From: Euglena gracilis | Lineage: Eukaryota; Euglenida; Euglenophyceae; Euglenales | Length of the DNA: 64,000 nucleotides | Direction of reading: 5' to 3' | Assembly: GCA_039621445.1 (NCBI GenBank) | Contig: CP154954.1 | Span: 34,745,455-34,809,454 of the forward strand | In this document: one piece after another, positions 40,284 to 50,149 of the stretch | Layout of the letters: each line of letters starts with the position of its first letter | Numbering within the stretch: position 1 is the stretch's first letter | Position numbers and translations under genes: made by a program | The notes under the pieces: model-generated | The model's database searches: none | What the model saw: the letters and a program-made list of their open reading frames with translations, nothing else | Told to the model about the DNA's origin: nothing

Positions 40284-42555
40284 CCACGTACTCAGCGATG
40301 GTGTCGGCCATGGTCTCTGTTACGTCGCGCTGGTTGGAGGCTGGCACGTGGACAATAGTGTTGGCCCGGCAGAGCAAAATGTCTTGCAGATTCGCTGGTG
40401 GCGGTGGAATGATGAGGCGAGGGGCCTGAGCTTGACGGAGGTCCGACCCGTTGCCATTGGGATCGATTATCATAGTCGCTGGCACGTCATCACCTGGGTG
40501 GGCCAGGTCCGGAGTAGACTCCGGTGGTGACACGGTAGCAGGACTGGGGGTTGCTGCGGAGCGTTTCCTGCTCACAGGCGATGCCTGGCGATTCGCTGGG
40601 GGTCCAGGGTTGCTCTCAATGTCGCCGCATGACAGTAAGCTTCCACGGCCCGTTCGGGGGAGATTCTCCCTGGTTCTGGTTGTGCAGGCGAATGGGGGTC
40701 CAGGGTGCAGGTGTACGTCACCGCATGTCATCAGGCACCCCCGTCCCGCAAAGGAGGTGCAAATGGTGCAGCGACGGGACGGCAGGAGGGAGTTGCGGCA
40801 GCCCTTTGCCGTGCCGATGACGCGAATTGTGGGCTGAGGGCTGGCCAGCTCAGTGTTGCTGGCGGGCGGCAGGAGGCAGCAGCGTTCCCAGGGCCAGTGG
40901 TATCCCTTGCAGGAAGCGCATGGGTCTTCCGGCAGGAAGCGGGGGTCCCAGAGGCCATCGCCCCATAGGAAGAATCTCCGCCCCCCCAGGAGAAGTTCGT
41001 ACGGCCGCCAGGGGGTTGATTCGTCCACGAGCCATTCGTTCAGCGGGGGCAGGTCGCGGGAAGACAGGTACGGGGCGACACGGTGATAGCGGGTTGGTTG
41101 GTGGGAAGGGGGGGCGGGCTTTTCGTCGTCTTTGGTCGGGGATTGTGGGGCGAGGTGGAGGTAGAGGCACCAGGTTCGCCAACGGGGGTGAGGAAGGAGG
41201 ACGGTGCCGCGTACGCGGTAGAGGGGCGCTTGCGGTAGTAATGTGGAGCACAGGGCTGCCGCCTGCAGTCCGGGCAGCGCGGGGGACCAGTCCGGGGCGA
41301 CAATTACAGCGTGGATGCCGAGCCGGAGGCCTTGGCGGAGGAGAAGTGGCAGCACCCGAAACGGAGGGTTCATCCACAGAGCCTCCGGACGGTTCCAGGA
41401 CTGACTGAAAGCGTCTATGCCGTCGTCCCAAAAGGTGGCGAACTGGCTGTTGTGCCTGTCCGCGAAGGCGTCCAGCACTGGCCATTTGGCGGGGGGGACC
41501 TTTAGTTCGCGAAGGGACCATGTTACCCAGCTGGGGTCGAGCATGTAGTCCGAGAGGGGGGAGGAGGGCCCTGGCAGTGGGTTGATATCGCCATCTGTAA
41601 GGATGGCCTCCCCTCGGCCGGTAGGGGGGTGCGGGCCTCCAGGGTCCGCCGGGACCGGATCTGCGTCGAGGAGGACAGGACAGACGGCCTCGTGTTGTAA
41701 GCACCAGCCGGCGCAGTGGGTTGTCGTCTGTGAATTGCAGAGTGTGCAGCGTACGTGGTACCACCGGACGGTCAGTAGGCGGCCGGGGCCACCCGACGGC
41801 CCGGGTGCCGGGGCGGCGGCTTCCCGCACAAGGAAGAGGTCCTCCAGCCGCTGGCGTCGCAGGACGTCCCAGAGGTCGCCTTGGTCGGGCCCCGGGAGGC
41901 ATCGGGGGCCTGGTACGGGACCAGGGTTTGGTTCGATGTCACCACATGACAACAGTTGTAGGCCTCTTCCAGTCTTGGCCCCCCTGACCATCGGAGGGGT
42001 GTTTTCGGCCCGCCATAGGCGGCGCTCGTGGGGTGGGGGTGGCACGGCAGAAAGGGAATATTCGAGTCGCGTGGTTTCGGCCTGCGGCCGTGAAGGGTTC
42101 TGGCGATTCTGGCGATTGTACAGGACCTCTACGTCTCTCCACAGGCAGCAGAGACGACAGACCTTGTGTAGCCACCGTGGTGGGAGGTCTGCCTCCGGCG
42201 CCCATGCCTTGGCACACACCACGGGTGCGTGTGGCGTGATGCGGATCTTTGGGCCGATCCGCGGCCGCGGCGGGGAGATGTGGCGCGGTCCTCGGTGAAT
42301 GGGTGGCGACCACTGCAGGCCTTCCTCCCGCAGGTGCCACGGGCGCTGCCCATGAAGGGCTTGAGCGAGACGGATGATCTCCCTCTTTGTCGGGGGTTTC
42401 GGGGGCGGCGGTGCTTCTGTCTGCTTTGGGAGGGTCGTTGGGGCCCGCAGGCCTGCGCCGCGCTGCAGGTCCAGGCCGCGCCCCCTGCTCTCCCACCCGG
42501 CCAGGACCTCCCGTAGGCGGCGGGCCAGGATTTCGGGGAAAGTTTCCCCCCCCAG
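40284..42555 (-). CDS. 2A-peptide and methyltransferase-like region of the R2-like polyprotein
   Basis: Long minus frame with no ATG needed: open from about 42555 to the insertion at 40283. It contains two canonical 2A motifs, LLSCGDIEPNPGP (about 41915-41955) and LLSCGDIESNPGP (about 40600-40640), plus two degenerate ones keeping PGP (DGDINPLPGP, about 41565-41600; TCGDVHLHPGP, about 40695-40730). 2A motifs make the ribosome skip the final Gly-Pro bond, releasing separate proteins. Between them lies DAFADRHNSQF..DAFSQSW..ALWMNPPF..VAPDW (about 41280-41475), resembling the Dam-like/DIRS-associated methyltransferase fold with its NPP(Y/F) motif. Cysteine pairs occur near 41740, 40910 and 40750. 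Upstream, a C8 run at 42546-42553 shifts the frame. Confidence 0.75.
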
Positions 42556-42880
42556 CTACGGTGCGGGCCCGTCGCTTCGCCAGGAATTCAGCCCGCGGTG
42601 AGTGCCATCTGGGGGCAACTTGGCCGGTCGAACCCTCCACGGGCGTGGGGGGAGGGTGTGGTACTACGCCCAGCCAGGCATCGGCGGCTTCCAGCACCCA
42701 CCCCCCTTCCATAGCCCCGGCCATGCTCCATTGGGAGCCGTCCCAGCAATGGGGCGGCCCCCGAGGGGGATCCCGAAAGATGCGGTAGGGCGGGGCGAAA
42801 TTCCACCCTTCCGTTACCGGCCCCCCCTCTGCCTGAGGTGTGCTGTCGTGCTCTGGGCTGCAGCGTCCAGCTGGCAAGCT
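42556..42880 (-). CDS. Linker between the Gag-like ORF and the 2A region
   Basis: The minus frame reading WNFAPPYRIFRDPPRG.. and RAEFLAKRRARTVAGGG is bounded by two homopolymers, a G13 run (42934-42946) and the C8 run (42546-42553). A one-base change at each run would place it in frame with both neighbours. Its composition (W/P/R with a basic segment) is more protein-like than the other frames. Whether the runs are real frameshifts or sequencing slips cannot be told here. Confidence 0.45.
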
Positions 42881-44160
42881 CAACTGTACTCGGTCTGTGG
42901 GCGTCGGCTTTTCCTCCAGGGGACCAAGCAACCGGGGGGGGGGGGGCAGCGGCCTTCGGGCAGGCGAGTGGAGGGCAGTGAGACTCCAACTGTGCTGGAG
43001 AAAGCTTCTTGTGGGCACTCGGGGTGGGTGTAGTCGTAAGGTGGGGGTGGGTCCTCAGCCGCCCCGGGCAGGGATCGGAGGTCAGTGTGGTTCTGAGGAG
43101 GGGGGGGTTCCTCACCCACCGATTCGGGCAAATTGGCAGATGATGGGGGGGCGTCCCCCATTTCAATGTAATCATAGGGTGGGGGGGAGTCCTCAGCAAC
43201 TGAAGGGGGCAGGCTGGAAGATGGTGGCGGGGGGGGGCCCGCATCCAAGGCATGCACTGAATGCAAAAACCCAGCCGATCGTAGGTGTTCCCGCAGGCTT
43301 AGCAGCCGTTGCAGCTCCTGAATGCTGGGCAGCTCAGGGATGAAGGGGGGAGCTGCAGGGATGGGCTGCAATGTTGGGGGCTGTGCTGGCCAAACATGGT
43401 GTTGGCCCTGTGGCCAATTGGAATCTTGTGGAAGCAGGCGATTGGCCGGCCAATGGCTGTGCTGTGGGGTCTGGACCTGCTGCAAAGATAGCGGGTGCAG
43501 CAGATGTGTCTGCAAAGGTTGCGGGTGCGGCTGATGTGCCTGCAATGGCGGTGGATGTCGATGATGTTTGTGCAGTCTTGAAGGCTGGTAGGGAGGTGGT
43601 GGGTCTGACGATGATGATGATGAGGTTCTTGAGGGGCTTGAGCTGTACCCTGAAGAGGTTGTGGATGTACTGGGAGATCTTCTCCGTTTCTTGACTGCAA
43701 GTGATGATGACGATGCTGCAGCTCTGGGATGCTTGTGGGGCCGGGAATCCCGACGCCTAGGGCTGCGGGGCTGCCTCTCCCGCTGCCTGGGCTCTGCTGC
43801 ATAGGCCCTTCTGCTGCTGTGGGGTTGTCTCTCCCTGCAGCTGCTGTGGGGCTGTCTCTCCCTGGGGCTGCAGGGCTGATCTTCCTGCTGCTTGGGTTCT
43901 TCGTATCTGGAGCTGCAGCGGGGCTGAAACTCCCGTCTGCTGCCACTGCTGCGGGGCTGATACTCCCGCTGCTCTGCATGATCGTGTTGGCGTTGCTCGA
44001 TGTCCATCCTCCTTCTCTTTTTGGCTTGCTGCCTCATGGCCTGTCTCTGGGCCTTGTCCTTGTAGCGGTCGCCGTAGCGTTGTCGTAGGGCAGCCTCCAA
44101 GGCTTCATCTTCGTTCTTGGACCGCCTCTTGACGTCGTGGTACTTTTTCCCCTCGTCCAT
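42881..44160 (-). CDS. Gag-like ORF1: basic RS-rich protein with PPPY motifs
   Basis: ATG at 44160; an upstream in-frame stop near 44200 supports this start. The N-terminal 60 residues form a charged helix-rich segment (MDEGKKYHDVKRR, EALEAALRQRYGDRYKDKAQ) and a basic KKRRR patch. Then come Arg/Ser/Gln/His-rich repeats (RQPHSS, RQPRSP), a serine tract, and a proline-rich half with four PPPPYQP / PPPYDY / PPPPQ-type modules. PPxY sequences bind WW-domain ubiquitin ligases in Gag proteins. ORF1 proteins of non-LTR elements are often basic RNA-binding proteins. It lies directly upstream of the 2A/RT frames on the same strand, so I infer it belongs to the same element. Low complexity limits certainty. 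Confidence 0.55.
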
Positions 44161-44319
44161 CGTCAAATTCTCGGAGTGTAACACCTTGATGTATTCAGCT
44201 TGGGACCCCACTCGGGGCTTTCAGGCCATGAGCACGTGTGGAGACGAAAAAAAATAGACACTCAGAAAGTGAATGATGAGGCCCAATTAGGAAGTCCTTC
44301 CGCCCGCGATCGCCGCGGA
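44161..44319 (-). pseudogene. Remnant of an R2-like RT C-terminus
   Basis: TTCGTCTCCACA (44225-44240 in inverse) encodes the FVST of the C-terminal segment seen at about 36118-36130, preceded by GGGCCTCATCAT (44273-44284 in inverse) as in two other truncated fragments. Very short; support is mainly by comparison. Confidence 0.35.
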
Positions 44320-44415
44320 TGTGGTTGGGCGAACCGAATCCACCGACCAGTGGCGCAGCCTACTGGATTTGAAGTGTACGGGGAAGGCTATGCACAGATG
44401 GGGAGACCCCATGCA
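44320..44415 (-). repeat. 3'-terminal module M1 with second hairpin, intact copy
   Basis: M1 at 44320-44370, then AAGGCTATGCACAG and the hairpin ATGGGG-AGA-CCCCAT (44398-44412). It is the uninterrupted counterpart of 32866-33400. The stem differs from ATGGGC..GCCCAT elsewhere by a paired C-G to G-C exchange. Confidence 0.7.
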
Positions 44416-44657
44416 TAAGGACAAGGCAGAGGGTGTCATCCGGTTCCCAGGAAACCCGGAAGGGCGAAGGGTGGGTAGCATTACGTGTCGTGAGGGGCTG
44501 GCCGAGGGGGCAGAAACAGGGTAGGAACGTGCAGTAACACAGGGGGAAGGACGGTGGCGTTCGATCTGGAGAGGGAAGGATGGGGGAATGGTGGGGAGTA
44601 CTGGGCCCAGGCTAGGAGATGAGAGAGATAAGATAAAATAGGCAAAACCAAATATAT

Positions 44658-44757
44658 GGTGGTGGGGCGAACCGAATCCACCGACCAGTGGCGCAACCTA
44701 CTGGATTTCGGGTGTTCTGAGGGGAAGGCTAAAGTACAGATGGGGAAACTCTATGGA
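44658..44757 (-). repeat. 3'-terminal module M1 with second hairpin, further copy
   Basis: M1 at 44658-44708 and a weaker hairpin (ATGGGG..CTCTAT) at 44738-44752. One M1 stem pair is G-U here instead of G-C. Confidence 0.65.
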
Positions 44758-44759
44758 AA

Positions 44760-45127
44760 GTATGCAAATAGGCAAAACCACGATGGACAACCTGATTAGC
44801 CAATGCAAACCACGAGACCCGAGACAACCAAGGGATGCACGATCCAACTGTCTATTCAGAATGTGGCAATTTTCCATGTTTGCAAAAATCCGAAGAAACG
44901 TGACCCCCCCTCCCTATATGGCACCCCCTGGGAGCGTTTTGACCCCCTGGCGACAATTGGGGGGGGTGACAATTAGGGGGGTTGCTCAATTTACCCCACA
45001 TGTCCATGGGTCCATGGGTGACCCTCTAATTGTCGCCCCCCAAGACAAAATAGGGGTGTCACGTCAGCTGTGGCGGGGGGGGGGGCAAACGGGGGCTTTA
45101 AAACTACCACACACAGAATAAATCCGA
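44760..45127. repeat. Possible poly-C element, ACGTGAC termini
   Basis: ACGTGACCCCCCC at 44898-44910 and GGGGTGTCACGT at 45050-45061 are inverted; GACAATT words with C/G runs lie between. The element boundary and duplication are unclear. Confidence 0.4.
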
Positions 45128-45129
45128 TA

Positions 45130-45500
45130 CCATGCCCCCCCCCCCCCCGAGCTATTCCCGTCCCCGGGACCCTTTACGGCCCAATGGGAACCTAAGGGGG
45201 GGGGGGGGAACAGTGTGGGGGGGGGGGGGGACCTAGGTCCCCCCCCCGAGCTATTCCCATACCCGACCCTCGGGCAACCCAAAAGGGGTCATTTTTGGCA
45301 ACTTTTTGGATGTTCGCAAAAAATGGTCAATTTTGAGCACATTTTGCCAAAAGGTGATTTTTGAAAATGGTCCAAAAACGTCGATTTTTGACCACTTTCT
45401 TAGGAAGTTCTTTATAAAAAGTGCTATGACAGTGAGCTATTCCCGTACCCCCAATGGGAATAGCTCGGGGGGGGGGAATAGCTCGGGGGGGGGGGGATGG
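45130..45500. mobile_element. TA-flanked 371-bp element, GAGCTATTCCC word type
   Basis: Ends CCATGCCCCCCC.. and ..GGGGGGGATGG with TA at 45128-45129 and 45501-45502. GAGCTATTCCC words lie at both ends. The interior (TTGGCAACTTTTTGGATG, AGGAAGTTCTTTATAAA) is shared with 56901-57271, also 371 bp, and in inverse with a truncated copy at 52510-52828. Confidence 0.85.
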
Positions 45501-45502
45501 TA

Positions 45503-46810
45503 AACCGCCCCACTGGCCGCCAAATCTACAGCTTGCCCAGTTGCACCCTGTCCGCCGAGCACTGATATCAAAGGGGGATTGCGCGCTTACGAAACGGTCC
45601 GGCAGCGAAGGTATTTTGTCATTGGGGGGGGTGCAAGGGGGGGGGGTAAGCCCCCCGCCACTGCTAGCCGACCAAGGGCGCCGAAGGCGCCCTTCGACAA
45701 TGGGTGTCTGATTGCGCATGCTCACCAAACGGTCCGGCAGCGAAGGGATTTTGTTATTGGGGGCGGGGGGGGTGCGGGGGCGCGGGGGTTAAACAAAAAC
45801 CAAATCTCCGTGTTTTTTCCCATGCTCTGCTCTTTTGTCAGTTCTGCCATGTCAGTGCCTCAGGGGTGCCTGTTGCCTTTGGATACAGTTATTTCTGCAA
45901 TCATTCCATCACGGTGTGAACTGGACTTATTTTCTCAGGATCCCACCGGGGGGGGGGGTAGTGCGGAATATTGCGGGTTGGCCCGACCCAAACTGGTTGG
46001 TAAGCTATATGCAGTGGTCGGGCTGACCAGGACCAGGTCGGCCCGATCCGCAATTTGGTCATCCGCGATTTTCCACACGGAACCCAAAAAAATGCCATTG
46101 GAAGTCAAAATTTCAACGAGAAAAAATGTCAGTAAAATTTGACTGTGCCAAAATTTGGTCCACTTTTTTGACCTTCGTTTTTTTTTCACCCGCCTACTAA
46201 AAAAACTACCAATTTTCAACCCTGAGAAATTTTTGAGATTTTTTTGTGAAAAAAAAGTTTGGTTTTCCATCAAAAAATCATGTGTTTTGGGTTCATTTTT
46301 CAAAAAAAAATCGAAATTTTTCTGGCCAAAACCCCCGTTTTCCTGAAATCGTTGAAAATGCTGTGGTGGGTGGGGGGGGGTCGAACCCCCCCACCTCCCG
46401 GGTGGGGGGGTCGATCCCCCCCACCAGGCGTTCCCGTTCTGCCCTGCCCCCCCTTACTGTTCCCCCCCTCACTGTTCCCATTGGGGGGAGGGGAACAGTA
46501 CTGTGTCAGGGCACTTTTTGTAAAGGATTCTTGGGACACAAGAGAAAAGGGAATTTTTGGATTGGTTTCAGGTGCTCTCAATCCCATCAAAGTCCAACCC
46601 AATGCCAAAATGATGTTGTGGAGGTGCAATTTTCAAGCACGTGAACCAAAAGAGCTTCATTTTGGCATTTTAGGTGGTCTTTTGGGTCCAGGTTGGCTAG
46701 TTCATGGCCCATGGGAACAGTAGGGGGGGGAGGTGGTCCCCCCCTTACTCATGGACCCAAAAGGGGGCCACAGGACGGGAACAGCAAGGGGGGGGGGCAT
46801 CCAGCCTTGC
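45503..46810. repeat. Mixed repeats with G/C runs, no gene
   Basis: Two CGGTCCGGCAGCGAAGG units (45594 and 45730) with GGCGCCGAAGGCGCC, related to units inside 58490-59230. 46370-46810 has CACCTCCCGGGTGG palindromes and T(T)ACTGTTCCC words, a relative of the 371-bp element type. I see no coding evidence, though 45840-45900 could hold part of the upstream UTR of the Sm gene. Confidence 0.4.
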
Positions 46811-46879
46811 CCCCTGAACAAGCATTCCCCACTGCTTCCTGCAGGGCTTTTTCTCAAACAAAGACACAGGAGCTCAACA

Positions 46880-46986
46880 ATGTCAATGTCAAAGAAGTCC
46901 AAGATGTTTCAATTCATAAATTGCCGAATCAGGGTGCGAATTCAGGATGATCGTGTGCTTGTTGGAAAGTTCTTGGCATTTGACAG
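46880..46986 (+). CDS. First coding exon of an SmB-like spliceosomal protein (partial)
   Basis: ATG at 46880 starts MSMSKKSKMFQFINCRIRV, followed by RIQDDRVLVGKFLAFDR. This matches the start of SmB/SNRPB: the KS-K-M-L-Q segment and the Sm1 motif with the conserved (I/L)QDxRxxVGxFxAFD run. The exon ends in phase at AG|GTTTGT (donor at 46987). Just upstream a pyrimidine-rich CTGCTTCCTGCAG (46831-46843) is a likely acceptor of a 5' UTR intron. SmB is a core ring protein of U1, U2, U4 and U5 snRNPs. The rest (Sm2 motif and proline-rich tail) was not found downstream, so either the next intron is long or this is a broken copy. Confidence 0.7.
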
Positions 46987-47300
46987 GTTTGTTGATGCTC
47001 TTCTCTCTTTCAAAGCCGGGGGGGGGGGAGGGAGTGCCAAGGTCGGATATTTTGCATTTTTTTGGCACTCTTTGCTGTACTGCATCGAGACGTCCAGATT
47101 TGCTCCTTTGGATTTCAAAATCACTCCAGGCCAAAATGTTGCCAAGTTTCTGCAACAATGGGCCAGTATTTTGGCCACTTCCACAACGAACATTTTTTTT
47201 TTTGGTAGACCCGCTCCATCAATGACAAATTCAGTTTTAAAACCTATTTTCTGGGCCCGACGCCTGTCTTAAAATTCTACTGACATTAACGGATTTCAGC
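46987..47300. other. Putative intron of the Sm gene
   Basis: A G11 run and non-coding sequence; no acceptor followed by an Sm2 motif is visible. The open frame through the donor is presumably read-through. Confidence 0.35.
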
Positions 47301-47304
47301 CTGA

Positions 47305-47435
47305 AATTGTTTATGTCAGTCGATTTCCATTCAGGCGCCCGTTTATGTCAGTCGATTTCCATTCAGGCGCCCGTTTATGTCAGTCGATTTCCATTCAGGC
47401 GCCCGTTTTATGTCAGTCGATTTCCATTCCATTGA
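47305..47435. repeat. 32-bp minisatellite, array 1
   Basis: Four units of GTTTATGTCAGTCGATTTCC then ATTCAGGCGCCC. The same unit recurs at 48130-48262. Confidence 0.85.
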
Positions 47436-48130
47436 AATCTGTTGCTAGTCAGATTGGGAATTTTTAGTGACTTTTTGGACATTTTGGATTTGCCTTTTTT
47501 TCGACATTTTTGGTCCTATGGGGTTGTGGAGGAGTTATGGATCAGACAAAAAACCAAATTTTGTGCCCAGGTGATCACAGCTGGCTGAACTTTGGATGTA
47601 ACAGACGGAAGGACGGTATTTAAGATTATTATTTTCTGGATCTTCAGAAAAAGCATTTGGCAAATTTGTCCTGAACCAGTTGTCATCACTGGTCATCTAA
47701 AAGAATAGCTTTCGGGTGAGGATTGATTTGGCAATGTCAAACCTATTTTCTGGGCTCGACGCCTGTATTGCAATTATATTGACATCATCGGATTTCGGGC
47801 CAAGGCTGTGTTCATAGCAACATGGCTTTGGTCAAAATCTGTGTTTTCTAAAAAAACACAGACTCTGGCCTGGGTCTGTGTTTCGAAACGCTCAGTCTGC
47901 TGTTCGGCCTGAGTCTGCGTTTCGAAACGCAGACTCAGGTCAGAGTCTGCGTTTAAGACGCAGTTCTTGATATAGAGATTGAAAAAAGAAAAAAGCATTC
48001 CGAAAAAGAAAGGCAAAAGGTTGGTCGACATTAACGGGTTTCAGGCTTAAACTGACAATGTCCCAAAACGGAACAAAAAGGCATTCAAAAAAGGAAACAA
48101 AAGGTTGGTCGATTTCCAAGACATCGGAAA
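47435..48130. repeat. Hairpin-rich spacer between minisatellite arrays
   Basis: CTGCGTTTCGAAACGCAG (47918-47935) is a perfect palindrome, with imperfect inverted copies of GTCTGTGTTT/AAACACAGAC around it (47838-47970). ACCTATTTTCTGGGCCCGAC-type blocks at 47240 and 47740 also occur near 48520 and 51090. Confidence 0.6.
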
Positions 48131-48262
48131 CCGTTTATGTCAGTCGATTTCCATTCAGGCGCCCGTTTATGTCAGTCGATTTCCATTCAGGCGCCCGTTT
48201 ATGTCGGTCGATTTCCATTCAGGCGCCGTTTATGTCAGTCGATTTCCATTCAGGCGCACGTT
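48130..48262. repeat. 32-bp minisatellite, array 2
   Basis: Four units of the same sequence as array 1, the last slightly diverged; a single unit lacks one C. Confidence 0.85.
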
Positions 48263-48339
48263 AATGGGCAAAAACCACTTTTTTGACCATATTTCCGTCC
48301 AGGCGGTTCGGTCGAATGAATATCTGTGTCAAGAACTGT

Positions 48340-48510
48340 GTTTGGGCCAAGAGTTAGGGGGAGCCCAGGGGCAGGGACCGCGGCGCCGAAGGCGCCGTGG
48401 TCGCCCCTGGGCCCCCTAAAACCTTGGCCCAAAACACTGTTCTTGTTTGAAACCGTGTTTTGGGCGAAGATTTAAGACTTTTAAAGTCTCGAAATCGGCC
48501 CAAACACGGT
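48340..48510. repeat. Nested inverted repeat around GGCGCCGAAGGCGCC
   Basis: Outer arms TGTTTGGGCCAAGAG / CTTGGCCCAAAACA, inner arms GGGGAGCCCAGGGGC / GCCCCTGGGCCCCC. A second hairpin with AAGACTTTTAAAGTCT follows at 48474-48489. Confidence 0.6.
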
Positions 48511-48547
48511 TTCAAGACAGGCGTCGGGCCCAGACAAAATAGGTTTT

Positions 48548-48653
48548 AGAAAAATCGACCGACACTAACAGATTCAGCAGGGGCGCCGGGCGCGAGCGAG
48601 CGAAGCGAGCCGCCCGGCGCCCCTGCTGAATCTGTTAGTGTCGGTCGATTTTT
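48548..48653. repeat. About 106-bp near-perfect palindrome
   Basis: Arms of about 45 bp (AAATCGACCGACACTAACAG.. through GGGGCGCCGGGCG) surround CGAGCGAGCGAAGCGAG. A second copy at 50568-50640 plus 51049-51083 is split by a transposon. Confidence 0.85.
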
Positions 48654-48767
48654 GTATAGAAACCGTGTATTGGGGCTCTGGCTTCACGCCCGAACCGGCA
48701 TTCTGGACGCCGGTTCGGCCCAGAAATTTTTGCGCCGAACCGGCGTCCAGAACAGGGAATTTCTTAA

Positions 48768-49010
48768 GCCGGAGGGTACCCTACCCCCCCGGGGGGGATC
48801 CAGCCAGCCAGCAGCTCAAATCCAGCCAGCAGCCCAAATTCGGGCTGGGAGCCCCCCCCGGGGGGGGTCGAGTGAAATAAAGTCGGGTCCAGCCCGGCCG
48901 GAGGCCGGGCCAGTCGGCCGAAGGCCGGGCCGAAGGCCGTGCCAGCCGGCCGCAGGCTGGCCAGCCAACTGGGCTGCCCAGCTCACCTATCCCTGCATTT
49001 TTTCCCACGG
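48768..49010 (-). repeat. Dispersed repeat, inverted partner of 6118-6322
   Basis: Reverse complement of 6118-6322, from AAGCCGGAGGGTACCC to CACCTATCCCTGCA, with a GGCCGAAGGCCG expansion in the middle. Confidence 0.75.
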
Positions 49011-49147
49011 GCTGCCCGAACCGGCGTTCTGGAACACGGCTTCAGAAGAAAAAAGCAGTACGACCAGTTGAAATGTGATTGAAGGAAAAGAACCCGAAAC
49101 TCCGTTGTGAGGTCAACACTCACGTGAACAGTGAAATCAGTACAATT

Positions 49148-49335
49148 CTACTACAAAAAAGGGGTGGCGGACGCCGGTTCTGTCCTGAACCCGGCGTCCC
49201 GGACGCCGGTTCCGTCCGAAGGACGGAACCGGCGTCCGGGGACGCCGGGTTCAGGACAGAACCGGCGTCCGCCACCCCTTGTTTAAAGCGGCGTTTTAGA
49301 GACGCCGGGTTCAGGACAGAACCGGCGTTCACCCC
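49148..49335. repeat. Palindromic GCCGGTTCTGTCC repeat (family P)
   Basis: CTACTACAAAAAAGGGGTGG leads into alternating ACGCCGGTTC(T/C)GTCC and its inverse, folding on GTCCGAAGGAC as centre, then ends CCGCCACCCCTTG. Family members: 50150-50275, 51170-51260, 52330-52465, 53010-53130, 54378-54408 and 54539-54674. Confidence 0.75.
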
Positions 49336-49474
49336 CTTCGGGCCAGGGAGCACTTAGAAGTACGTTCACTAGCGTTCCCCTTTAGTCCCATGGGGGAACA
49401 GCCAAAACGTCCCAAAGCAAATTCTGAAGGAAAAAAAAACAGAGGATTCAAACATAAAATCTCTGAAACTCTAA

Positions 49475-49920
49475 AAAAGCCATGGGGGTTCCAGCCGTAT
49501 TCCCCAACCGTATTTCTGACAGAAAAAAACCCAGCAGGTCCAGCCAAAATTTCCCAACCGTGATAATAAACCCAGCGAGGTCCAACCACAGTTTCCCCTC
49601 CGTATGTCTGAAACAACCCAGGGGGTCCAGCCAACATTTACCAGCCGCAATTCTGAAAAACGCACGGGGGGTTCCAGCCAGCATTTAACAACCGTGTTTC
49701 TAAAAAACCCAGGGGGGTCCAGCCAACATTTCCCAACCGTAATTCTAAGAAAAAACCCAGGGGTGGGCAGTCAACATTAAACCGAATTTTTGAAATAACC
49801 CAGGGCGGGTCCAGCCAAAATTTCCCTGCCGTATGTCTGAAAAAACCCAGGGGGGGGTCCACCCAAAATTCCCAACCGTACTTCTGAAAAAAACCAGTGG
49901 GGTCCAGCCAAAATTTCTGT
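49475..49920. repeat. Degenerate 60-bp tandem repeat
   Basis: About seven units of CCAGCCAACATTTCCCAACC then GT..TTCTGAAAAAACCCAGGGGG. The minus frames through it are repeat artefacts. Confidence 0.7.
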
Positions 49921-50120
49921 AATGTGTCTCCTTGCCGGCAATATGTTTTGCCCTGTAATCAGTGCAGCTGTAGCAACCTGTATGCCTAGCAATCCTCCCC
50001 CCCCACCTCAGAAACTGCAAAACGCTTGCCGTCAGTCATCCATGATATTTTGCACTCAGCAATTGTGCCTTTTATCCCCTTTCATCCAAGGAGATTTTTG
50101 TTTCTGGGGTCACATTGGCA
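49920..50120 (-). other. Diverged inverted duplicate of 53200-53385 with a conserved frame
   Basis: The minus frame reads LGIQVATAALITGQN; the plus frame at 53302-53380 reads LGIQVATAVAITGQN. Of 12 differing codons in the aligned stretch, six are third-position synonymous changes. The function is unknown. See also 53200-53385. Confidence 0.35.
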
Positions 50121-50149
50121 CACTTTTTTTTACACAAAATACTGTCCCA

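Noticed and set aside
42588-43253. 221-codon minus frame as a separate protein
   Set aside because: It is an alternate frame of the Gag-like/linker region; the other frame has the more protein-like composition and fits the neighbours.
35481-44284. GGCCTCATCATT as the R2 target in 28S rDNA (CCTCGTCATC)
   Set aside because: The resemblance is limited to about ten bases and no 28S sequence flanks it.
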